Assembly: GCA_030149585.1 (NCBI GenBank)
Contig: JASFBJ010000199.1
Location: forward strand, 1-6,877
Direction of reading: 5' to 3'
Length of the DNA: 6,877 bases
Origin: Desulfobacterales bacterium
GTDB taxonomy: Bacteria > Desulfobacterota > Desulfobacteria > Desulfobacterales > JASFBJ01
Shown: positions 1 to 6,090 of the stretch, piece by piece
Layout: each line of letters starts with the position of its first letter
Position numbering within the stretch: position 1 is the stretch's first letter
Notes under the pieces: generated by a model
The model's input: the letters and a program-made list of their open reading frames with translations, nothing else
What the model was told of the DNA's origin: nothing
Databases searched by the model: none
Program-made: the position numbers and the translations under genes

Positions 1-1841
1 CTGATCTGCACAACAGTCCCCTCTCCCCGCGCCTCAAAAGCATTTAGCAGCAGATTTTCCAGGATGGAAAAAAGAAGCTCAGGATCTGTACTTACCTGGA
101 TTTCGCTTTTACATTCAATATTGATCTCCATTGATGAAAGCTTTGTCTTCAGCCTGCGGCGGCAATCCCGCAAGAATCGGCAAAGTTCAAGGTTCTGCCA
201 TACCGGCGTGATTTCGTCTTTCAATGTCCCCAGGCGCTGCTCCACACGGCCCATTCTTCTTAAAGCGTCATCTACCAGTTCCAGCATGTCCTGCTGGAAC
301 TCAGGTTCATGAATATGCTCCGGGGCATTTTCCCTGAGCAGAGAGAGCATGGTGGCCGCATTCTTTATGTCATGCAGGACAAAGGCTGACAGACGATTCC
401 AGGCCTGCTGCTCCCGGGCATGAGCCAGTTTCTCGGCCATACGCACGACAAGCAGGGCAGAGGCGGTCTGAGTGCCAAGGACTTTTAGCAGGTCAAAATC
501 ATCATGGCCGTACTGTCCTCCGGTAAACTCCGGTCCAAGACCAATCAGCCCTGCAAGCTTTTTGCCAATAGAAACAGGAGAAAGGAGTATCAGATTCAGG
601 GAGGTCAGGAAGGCATCTTTGTTTTTTGCTGCCTTCTGCCATGCCGGGTCAGGTTCTTTGTCTTTAACGTGAAAATGGGAATGGGTCTTGATATATCTCA
701 CGAGAGGATCATTTGAAGCAATACCATTTTCATTACTATGGATGCCGAGATTTTCAGGGGAAGAAACCAGCCTGTACCCCTGAGACGAATCCCCAAGCCA
801 GATAAAAATCTTTGTTGTATAGAGAGACTCAGCCAGCACCTGACGCAGGGCATTAACAACATCGGCCTCGGTCATGGCGCCCTGGAGCTGCTGCGAAAGG
901 GCCAGCCACTCATCCCGGTATTCGTATTTGTTGATATAGAAATGGGTGCTGATAAAAAAGTGTACCCGGCGGCGTATTTTTCCGGAGAAGGCAAAGATGA
1001 CGGCAGCAACAGACCCCAGAGCAACAAACAGCCACTTCAGGACAAAGGACATCTGAAGCCCGAAGGTGCGCATAATCAGGGAGACCATCCCGAAACCTAA
1101 AAGATAGGCGCCAAGAAGGGACGGAACAACAAAGGAATAGACCACCTTCCTGGAAATAAATATCTTGCGGTTCAAAAGCCGGTGGCGAGCCACTGCATAG
1201 GACATTAAAGTCCAGCCAAAAAATAAAAGCGCCGCAAGCAGCAAAAAATGTCTCGGGGCAATGGTTAGATATGTTAGCCGATAGGAGGCACCCCAGGCCA
1301 CGGTTACGCATATCAGGTAACCGCCGATTACCAGGAACTTGTACTCCCAGCGCCGCGCTACATCTATGGCGCGCCAAAACTGCTCCATTCGCCAGGCTGC
1401 ATAGAGAACCGTTATCAGGATAAAGACACCCGAAAAATATACCGGGCTGTAAATATTAAAAGCTATGGTTGCATCGGATATTTTGACCAAAGATCGGTAG
1501 ATCAGAAAATAGCCGGCCGCTGCCGTCAACACTGCACCAATAATAATTTCAAGCAGAAAATTGAGCCGGGATTCACGCACGGCTTCAACCGTTGCATCGC
1601 GCAAGCGCAGGGCCATGGAGAGCCATATAAGGGCAAAGACGATTTCGGAAAAAAGAATTAACTGAACTACCTGCGTTTCTATGTGAGAGGCAAGATAGAA
1701 ATATTCTCCAGCGAGCAGAGGCAAACCAAGCAGAGTATTAACCAGCGAGAGAGAAAATCTTCGCTCACCACTGTTCAGGCGAAGGCCTGAAAGCCCTGAG
1801 AGTAACAGCAATAAATTCAGTGTATAAAAAAAGGGTATCAA
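1..1841 (-). CDS. prsK: PEP-CTERM system histidine kinase PrsK, C-terminus beyond left edge
   Basis: Membrane-bound sensor kinase of the PEP-CTERM/XrtA exopolysaccharide system, expected to phosphorylate PrsR. The frame is open from 1841 to the left edge (613 codons visible; from memory the family is near 690). Visible in order: about eight or nine hydrophobic segments between residues 3 and 286, a basic juxtamembrane stretch (KIRRRVHFF, 288-296), a GAF-like region at about 310-470, the H-box FVLHDIKNA with the likely phospho-acceptor His490, and an N-box ENLLLNAFEA at 595-604. The G-boxes that complete the ATPase domain lie outside the window. The start is inferred: an in-frame stop lies just upstream, no early ATG exists, and TTG at 1841 has AAGG 9 nt ahead, overlapping the prsR stop. 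The resulting N-terminus has the hydrophobic opening usual for PrsK. It lies 11 nt downstream of prsR and is probably co-transcribed. The input signal is unknown. Confidence 0.88.
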   Translation of the reverse strand, partial: MIPFFYTLNLLLLLSGLSGLRLNSGERRFSLSLVNTLLGLPLLAGEYFYLASHIETQVVQLILFSEIVFALIWLSMALRLRDATVEAVRESRLNFLLEIIIGAVLTAAAGYFLIYRSLVKISDATIAFNIYSPVYFSGVFILITVLYAAWRMEQFWRAIDVARRWEYKFLVIGGYLICVTVAWGASYRLTYLTIAPRHFLLLAALLFFGWTLMSYAVARHRLLNRKIFISRKVVYSFVVPSLLGAYLLGFGMVSLIMRTFGLQMSFVLKWLFVALGSVAAVIFAFSGKIRRRVHFFISTHFYINKYEYRDEWLALSQQLQGAMTEADVVNALRQVLAESLYTTKIFIWLGDSSQGYRLVSSPENLGIHSNENGIASNDPLVRYIKTHSHFHVKDKEPDPAWQKAAKNKDAFLTSLNLILLSPVSIGKKLAGLIGLGPEFTGGQYGHDDFDLLKVLGTQTASALLVVRMAEKLAHAREQQAWNRLSAFVLHDIKNAATMLSLLRENAPEHIHEPEFQQDMLELVDDALRRMGRVEQRLGTLKDEITPVWQNLELCRFLRDCRRRLKTKLSSMEINIECKSEIQVSTDPELLFSILENLLLNAFEARGEGTVVQI

Positions 1842-1852
1842 TATGAAATACC

Positions 1853-3214
1853 TTAATCAATCCTGTGCTTTTTTAGAAGATCATGGAGAGTGGGCCGGCT
1901 GGTCTCAAGGAGTTTCGCGGCCTGGCTGATATTATTGCCGGTCAGAGCCATGGCCTGGCGGATGGTCTCTATCTCGGCCGCTTCCCTCGCCTGTTTTAAT
2001 GTGGACAGTTTTTGTTTTTTCGGTTCTACCCGAGCTTCTTTCAGATCCATGTCAATGGGGTCGATGACCCTTCCGGGGTTGGTTCCCAGGGCCCGGCGGA
2101 TACGGTTCCGGAGTTCCCGGACATTGCCGGGCCAATCATACGCCGTAAGAGCGGAGATGGCGGCCGGCGAAAGGATTACCTGCCCCCGTCCAAGGGACAG
2201 GATCTCCTCACCAAGAAAGTGATGGGCCAGGACAAGGATGTCTGCTGGTCGTTCCTTGAGGCTGGGGACAGTTAGGGGGACGACGTTAAGCCGGTAGTAG
2301 AGGTCTTCTCGGAAGGCCCCCCTTTTAACGGCATTTTCGAGATTAATATTTGTGGCGGCAATGATGCGGGCGTCCAGGGTGATGGTTTTTGTTCCCCCCA
2401 GCCGTTCTACTGTGCCTTCCTGAAGGAAACGCAGAATTTTTACCTGCATGGCCAGAGGGAGTTCACTAATCTCATCCAGGAATATTGTCCCCTTGTCTGC
2501 CTGCTCAAACCTGCCTGATTTTCTTCCAGCCGCCCCGGTGAAGGCCCCCTTTTCATGGCCGAATAGCTCACTTTCCAGTAGGTTTTCCGGTATGGCCCCG
2601 CAGTTTATGATCACCAGGGGCTTTTTGGCCCTGCTGCTCAGGCTGTGGACCGCGCTTGCAGCCATCTCCTTGCCGGTGCCGCTGGCTCCGGTGATGAGTA
2701 CCGGATAATCAGTCCCGCTCACTTGCCGGATACGGTCGAACAGATTTTCCATGGAGGAGGAAACTCCAATCATACCACAAAGAGACCCTCCCTTGCCCGT
2801 TTGCTGCTGGAGACGTTGGTTTGCCTCTTCCAGTTCATGAAGTCTGAAGGTCCGTGAAAGGATGATATTCAGCAGCTTCAGGTCAATGGGCTTTTCACAG
2901 AAGTCGATTGCCCCAAGGGCAACTGCCTTGACCGCATTTTCCTCTTCGGCATTACCGGTGATAACGATCACCCTGGTTTGAGGGGAAAGGGTGACTATCT
3001 CCTCCAGGAGTTTAAAACCTTCTTTCGGGGTATCCGGGTGGGGCGGCAGGCCCAGGTCCAAGGTGACAACCGGAAAGGCGCCGGACCCCAGCAAAGGTCT
3101 TGCTTTATCCGCTTTAGAGGCAATGGTTATTTCATATTCCTTACCAAGGCCCCACTTAAGCTGCTTGGCAACTGAAATTTCATCTTCAATAATCAGGAGT
3201 TTATTTTTTGTCAT
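1853..3214 (-). CDS. prsR: PEP-CTERM-box response regulator, sigma-54 activator PrsR
   Basis: NtrC-type transcription factor of 453 residues, the usual PrsR length. Receiver domain at 1-125: acidic D11/E12, phospho-acceptor Asp53 in TLDLGLPP, T86 in VIVITGN and K108 in CEKPI. The TLDLGLPPHPDTPKEG segment is typical of PrsR rather than of generic NtrC. AAA+ domain: Walker A GASGTGKE (176-183), the sigma-54 contact loop GAFTGA (223-228), Walker B TIFLDE (243-248), the arginine-finger region FREDLYYRLN (301-310) and WPGNVREL (361-368). A Fis-like helix-turn-helix is at about 427-450 (NNISQAAKLLETSRPTLHDLL). By family knowledge it activates RpoN-dependent genes for PEP-CTERM proteins and exopolysaccharide after phosphorylation by PrsK. 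ATG at 3214 was chosen because the receiver domain begins immediately after it. A TTG at 3253 would add 13 residues unlike the family. The ribosome binding site is weak (GAAG, 12 nt upstream). It is first in order, with prsK following. Confidence 0.92.
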   Translation of the reverse strand: MTKNKLLIIEDEISVAKQLKWGLGKEYEITIASKADKARPLLGSGAFPVVTLDLGLPPHPDTPKEGFKLLEEIVTLSPQTRVIVITGNAEEENAVKAVALGAIDFCEKPIDLKLLNIILSRTFRLHELEEANQRLQQQTGKGGSLCGMIGVSSSMENLFDRIRQVSGTDYPVLITGASGTGKEMAASAVHSLSSRAKKPLVIINCGAIPENLLESELFGHEKGAFTGAAGRKSGRFEQADKGTIFLDEISELPLAMQVKILRFLQEGTVERLGGTKTITLDARIIAATNINLENAVKRGAFREDLYYRLNVVPLTVPSLKERPADILVLAHHFLGEEILSLGRGQVILSPAAISALTAYDWPGNVRELRNRIRRALGTNPGRVIDPIDMDLKEARVEPKKQKLSTLKQAREAAEIETIRQAMALTGNNISQAAKLLETSRPTLHDLLKKHRID

Positions 3215-3320
3215 ATCGTAAAAAAGCTTCGGGAGACTCCCAAAGTTTGACAATTACGGGAATATTTATAAGTCTCCAATTATGTGAACTGCCCAAAGTT
3301 TACAAAAAAGGAGACTTTTG
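3215..3320. promoter_or_regulatory. Divergent region between prsR and the IS200-type tnpA remnant
   Basis: This stretch must hold the prsR promoter, if prsR has its own, and the left end of the insertion sequence. Visible elements: an interrupted palindrome GGGAG-A-CTCCC at 3231-3241, ending 17 nt upstream of the prsR start codon; a direct repeat CCCAAAGTTT at 3239-3248 and 3292-3301, followed by GACAA and ACAA respectively; and, on the minus strand, a possible -10 CATAAT near 3280-3285 with only a poor -35 (TTGTAA, 15-bp spacing). I found no convincing sigma-54 -24/-12 pair. Promoter assignment is therefore weak. The repeats are real in the sequence, but whether they belong to the IS end or to prsR regulation cannot be decided here. 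Confidence 0.3.
3270..3317 (+). promoter_or_regulatory. Inverted repeat able to sequester the tnpA ribosome binding site
   Basis: AAGTCTCC at 3270-3277 is perfectly complementary to GGAGACTT at 3310-3317, separated by 32 nt. The right arm contains the Shine-Dalgarno GGAG, 7 nt before the tnpA ATG at 3321. In characterised IS200, an internal stem-loop occludes the ribosome binding site and keeps transposase synthesis low, and this arrangement matches that design. A further GGAGACT at 3232-3238 could compete for the same central AGTCTCC. Function is inferred, and the transposase itself is broken. Confidence 0.5.
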
Positions 3321-3407
3321 ATGAACGATTATAAAAAATTAACTCATACGACTTGGGAAAGCAAGTGTCATTTTGGTTGGATTTCAAAATATTGGAAGAA
3401 AGTATTA

Positions 3408-3603
3408 GGTATTTCCCTGAAAATAAACTACCCTGTCAGAGGATCAATGAGGACATCCCATTTAGGCAGTGACTTTGAACGTTGAACTTTCCATCGGGTT
3501 TATTGCCACCGGGGTAGAGACGATGCATGCATCGTCTCTACAGGTCGAAATGTTGACAGATGAGTTTTATTTATAGAGGGTAGAATATTTTCAGTAAAGT
3601 CCC
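3408..3603. mobile_element. 196-bp MITE-like element inserted in the tnpA remnant, TTA target duplication
   Basis: The first 29 bases (3408-3436) and the reverse complement of the last 29 (3575-3603) match at 22 positions. The best block is CTGAAAATAAACTACCCT against CTGAAAATATTCTACCCT. Both ends start with GG. The element is flanked by TTA at 3405-3407 and TTA at 3604-3606. Deleting the element and one TTA rejoins codon 29 (Leu) to Tyr-Gly-Asn of the transposase, which is the order expected for the family. That independently supports the boundaries. It has no transposase gene and the longest reading frames are trivial, so it would depend on a transposase elsewhere. A 3-bp TTA duplication resembles that of IS5-family (IS1031-like) elements, but I cannot assign a parent. 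Confidence 0.75.
3514..3541. repeat. Perfect 28-bp palindrome inside the MITE-like element
   Basis: Each 14-base arm reads GTAGAGACGATGCA on its own strand and there is no unpaired loop base. The next pair outward (G3513, A3542) does not match, so the symmetry is exactly 28 bp. Palindromes with GTAGAGACG outer arms are, from memory, common dispersed repeats in Cyanobacteria and Desulfobacterota genomes. The centre ATGCATGCAT varies between families. As RNA or extruded DNA it would form a strong hairpin. It is not followed by a run of T on either strand, so it is not a standard terminator. Confidence 0.85.
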
Positions 3604-3735
3604 TTATATGGCAATTTAAGAAAATACCTTGGAGAAGTTTTTAAAGAATTGGCATTATATAAAGAATCAGAAATATTGGAAGGGAGTTGCGCGTCGAAAA
3701 TACAAGGCGTTTGTAGCCAAAGGCAGTGAAATTAT

Positions 3736-6072
3736 TTATGTGACGGTCTTATCATCGCTAATTGATAGTGCTCGCTGTGCAGGAGCAACTCTTTCTACAC
3801 TATCAACTTTTTGAAATCCTCTTGGCAGCATTCGACCGCGTCTGCCGCGATCCCCCATATATTCGTAGAGCAAACCAAATGTTAATTTAAATTTTCGTTT
3901 TCCAGAATAGATAATCAAGGCGTCAAGCTCATTGATTAGAACAAGATGGCTAATAAATTCAATTCTCTGCAAGGCTCTTTTAGGAGGAATACTAATAATT
4001 TTATTGCCTTTTCCCTTTGAAAGTACCGGAAGCCTGGAAAGTTTAAAAATCAGCATGCGCCCCTCATTGGTTATTGATACCAGAAATTTATTATTGACTG
4101 AATCAATATAAAGTGGAGTCAAAGGTATGGCTCCTTTAGATAGTTTTAACAGAGCTTTGCCTTTTTGGTTTTTAGTATATAATTTTGACAGATCAGTCAT
4201 AAAACCATAACCTGCGTCACTGGCTATTAATAGTTTTTGTTCCGGCGGCCCTAATAAAACTGATTTGAAAACAGAGTCCGGCAAAGGGCTTAACCGGCCG
4301 GTTAAAGGCTCGCCATGGCTTCTGGCAGATGGCAGGGTGTGGGCGGCTAATGAATAGGATCTTCCAGATGAGTCAATAAAAACAGCCAGTTGATTGCTTT
4401 TGCCTCTTGCTGAGTGCAAAAAATCATCACCTGCTTTATAGTTGAGGTTTTTTGGATCAACTTCATGGCCTTTAGCAAATCTGACCCAGCCGTTTACCGA
4501 TAAAATAACAGTAACAGGTTCGATTGGGATAAGCTCTGCCTCCGAAATTGCTTGAGCTTCCCTGCGAAATATAATCTGAGTTTTACGCTCATCTCCATAT
4601 GCTTTCCCATCTGCGATAAGTTCTTTTTTTACCAGATTTTTAAGCCGTTTTTTTGAAGACAGGATATTTTTTAAAGATCGCTGCTCTTTAGTTAATTTAT
4701 TTAATTCATCTTTAATTTTAATCTCTTCGAGTCTGGCAAGGTAGCGCAGGCGCAGTTGAAGAATCGCCTCAGCTTGAGAATCGGAAAGTCTAAAGGTTTT
4801 TATCAAAACTGTTTTGGGATTTTTACGAGTTCTGATTATTTTTATAATTTCATCAATATTAAGATACGCGATAAGTAGACCTTCAAGAAGATGAAGTCGT
4901 TTTTGGACTTTATTTAATCTAAATTCCAGTCGTTTTTTCACTGTACTAATTCGGAAGACAAGCCACTCTTTAAGCAAACTTGCCAGATCTTTTACCTTGG
5001 GCCGACGATCCAGACCAATAAGGTTAAGATTGATTCGATAAGACCGTTCAAGATTTGTTGTGGCAAATAGATGGGCCATTAATGCTTCTTTGTCCACTCG
5101 ATTGGAACGGGGAATTATTATAAGGCGGATTGGATCTTCATGGTCGGATTCATCTCTTATATCAGCAACCATTGGCAGCTTTTTATTATTCATCTGGAAT
5201 GCAATTTGTTCAAGAACCTTAGCCGGCGACACCTGGTAAGGCAGAGCAGTAATGACAATCATGCCATTTTCCTTTTCATAAACAGCGCGCAATCGTATGC
5301 TTCCCTTGCCTTTGCGGTAAATATCAATGATATCCTTTTGGGGTGTGATTATCTCTGCCCCAGTTGGATAATCAGGCCCCTTAATATGTTCACAGATCTC
5401 TTCAATTGTGGCTTCAGGTGAGGCTTCAGGTTTTTCAAGTAAGAATAGACATGCCGCAACCACCTCATTAATATTATGTGGAGGAATGTCGGTGGCCATT
5501 CCAACTGCAATGCCGGTACCTCCATTTAGTAAAATATTCGGCAATCTTGCAGGCAAATTAAGAGGTTCAGACAAGCTGCCGTCAAAATTGGGTGCCCAAT
5601 CTACAGTACCCATTTCCAGCTCGGATAAAAGAATTTGGGCATAGGTAGAAAGCCTTGCCTCAGTATAACGCATTGCTGCAAAAGATTTTGGATCGTCTGG
5701 AGCTCCCCAGTTTCCCTGACCATTGATTAGCGGGTAGCGATAGGAAAAAGGCTGGGCCATCAATACCATTGCTTCATAGCAGGCCGAATCCCCGTGTGGG
5801 TGATATTTTCCAAGTACATCACCAACTGTGCGGGCTGATTTTTTATGTTTTGAAGTGGCTTTTAGCCCCAGTTCCGACATGGCGTAAATAATTCGGCGCT
5901 GCACAGGCTTTAAGCCGTCTCCAATATGCGGTAAGGCTCGATCCAGGATTACATACATGGCATAATTCAGATAAGCCTTTTCAGTAAATTGTTCCAGGGG
6001 TATTTGCTCTATACCATCATTTGATAAGGTTGTATTATCGATAATAATTTTTTCCATCAATTTTAGATCCAT
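3736..6072 (-). CDS. parC: DNA topoisomerase IV subunit A (ParC)
   Basis: Catalytic DNA-cleaving subunit of topoisomerase IV, which with ParE decatenates replicated chromosomes and relaxes supercoils in the cytoplasm. At 778 residues it is slightly longer than E. coli ParC (752). The N-terminal breakage-reunion domain is near-identical to the gammaproteobacterial form: AYLNYAMYVILDRALPHIG (33-51), RTVGDVLGKYHPHGDSACYE (81-100), and catalytic Tyr136 in AAMRYTEAR. The quinolone-determining positions, equivalent to E. coli Ser80 and Glu84, are Ser96 and Glu100, the sensitive-type residues. Then follow the long coiled-coil arm and a beta-pinwheel C-terminal domain (GWVRFAKGHEVD, GRSYSLAAHTLPSAR, LSKGKGNKII, GDRGRRGRMLPRGFQ). 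There is no GyrA-box, which agrees with ParC rather than GyrA. ATG at 6072 is the longest start. Met6 (6057) is equally plausible, because related proteins begin about there and neither site has a good ribosome binding site. It follows parE by 18 nt. Confidence 0.96.
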   Translation of the reverse strand: MDLKLMEKIIIDNTTLSNDGIEQIPLEQFTEKAYLNYAMYVILDRALPHIGDGLKPVQRRIIYAMSELGLKATSKHKKSARTVGDVLGKYHPHGDSACYEAMVLMAQPFSYRYPLINGQGNWGAPDDPKSFAAMRYTEARLSTYAQILLSELEMGTVDWAPNFDGSLSEPLNLPARLPNILLNGGTGIAVGMATDIPPHNINEVVAACLFLLEKPEASPEATIEEICEHIKGPDYPTGAEIITPQKDIIDIYRKGKGSIRLRAVYEKENGMIVITALPYQVSPAKVLEQIAFQMNNKKLPMVADIRDESDHEDPIRLIIIPRSNRVDKEALMAHLFATTNLERSYRINLNLIGLDRRPKVKDLASLLKEWLVFRISTVKKRLEFRLNKVQKRLHLLEGLLIAYLNIDEIIKIIRTRKNPKTVLIKTFRLSDSQAEAILQLRLRYLARLEEIKIKDELNKLTKEQRSLKNILSSKKRLKNLVKKELIADGKAYGDERKTQIIFRREAQAISEAELIPIEPVTVILSVNGWVRFAKGHEVDPKNLNYKAGDDFLHSARGKSNQLAVFIDSSGRSYSLAAHTLPSARSHGEPLTGRLSPLPDSVFKSVLLGPPEQKLLIASDAGYGFMTDLSKLYTKNQKGKALLKLSKGAIPLTPLYIDSVNNKFLVSITNEGRMLIFKLSRLPVLSKGKGNKIISIPPKRALQRIEFISHLVLINELDALIIYSGKRKFKLTFGLLYEYMGDRGRRGRMLPRGFQKVDSVERVAPAQRALSISDDKTVT

Positions 6073-6090
6073 TCATTTTTCAGGGCTTAG

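Larger units (their letters stand above)
3321..3684 (+). pseudogene. IS200/IS605-family transposase tnpA, interrupted and truncated
   Basis: Two in-frame blocks of one Y1-type (HUH) transposase flank an inserted element. Block 1 (3321-3407, 29 codons) begins MNDYKKLTHTTWESKCHF and ends YWKKVL. Block 2 (3607-3684, 26 codons) begins YGNLRKYLGEVFKELALYK and ends SEILEG. Joined, they give the family order (N)-Y-x-L-x-HT-x-W-x-x-K ... RKVLYGxLRKYLxEVFxEL ... ESxILEG. A good ribosome binding site (AAAAAAGGAG) precedes the ATG. The sequence ceases to resemble the family after 3684, before the expected HVH metal-binding motif and the catalytic tyrosine, so about 55 of some 140-150 residues remain. 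As it stands, block 1 reads into the insert and stops at 3483-3485. Several family-conserved positions differ too (CHFGW where CHVVW or YHVVF is usual). This is a dead remnant. The homology call rests on recalled family motifs. Confidence 0.75.

Noticed and set aside
910..1377. 155-codon minus-strand open frame inside prsK
   Set aside because: It is an alternative frame of prsK. The prsK frame is open across the whole region and encodes recognisable membrane, GAF and kinase motifs.
1890..3221. Several plus-strand open frames of 65-110 codons opposite prsR
   Set aside because: They overlap each other and are antisense to a well-supported gene; none has a recognisable domain or ribosome binding site.
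3215..3253. Longer prsR start at TTG 3253
   Set aside because: It would add 13 residues before the canonical receiver start and run through the GGGAGACTCCC palindrome. ATG at 3214 fits the family.
3260..3310. Sigma-54 promoter upstream of prsR on the minus strand
   Set aside because: A TTGGGCA stretch is present but no GC-containing -12 element lies at the required spacing.
3321..3485. Independent 54-residue gene reading from the tnpA ATG into the insert
   Set aside because: Residues 30-54 come from the inserted element and match nothing I recognise. The frame is a by-product of the insertion.
3514..3541. Intrinsic terminator for parC or the tnpA remnant
   Set aside because: The stem is strong but there is no loop and no T-run follows on either strand. 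It fits an interspersed palindromic repeat better.
3629..3814. 61-codon plus-strand open frame overlapping the parC 3' end
   Set aside because: It is a shifted frame of the tnpA remnant running antisense into parC. The real transposase similarity is in a different frame.
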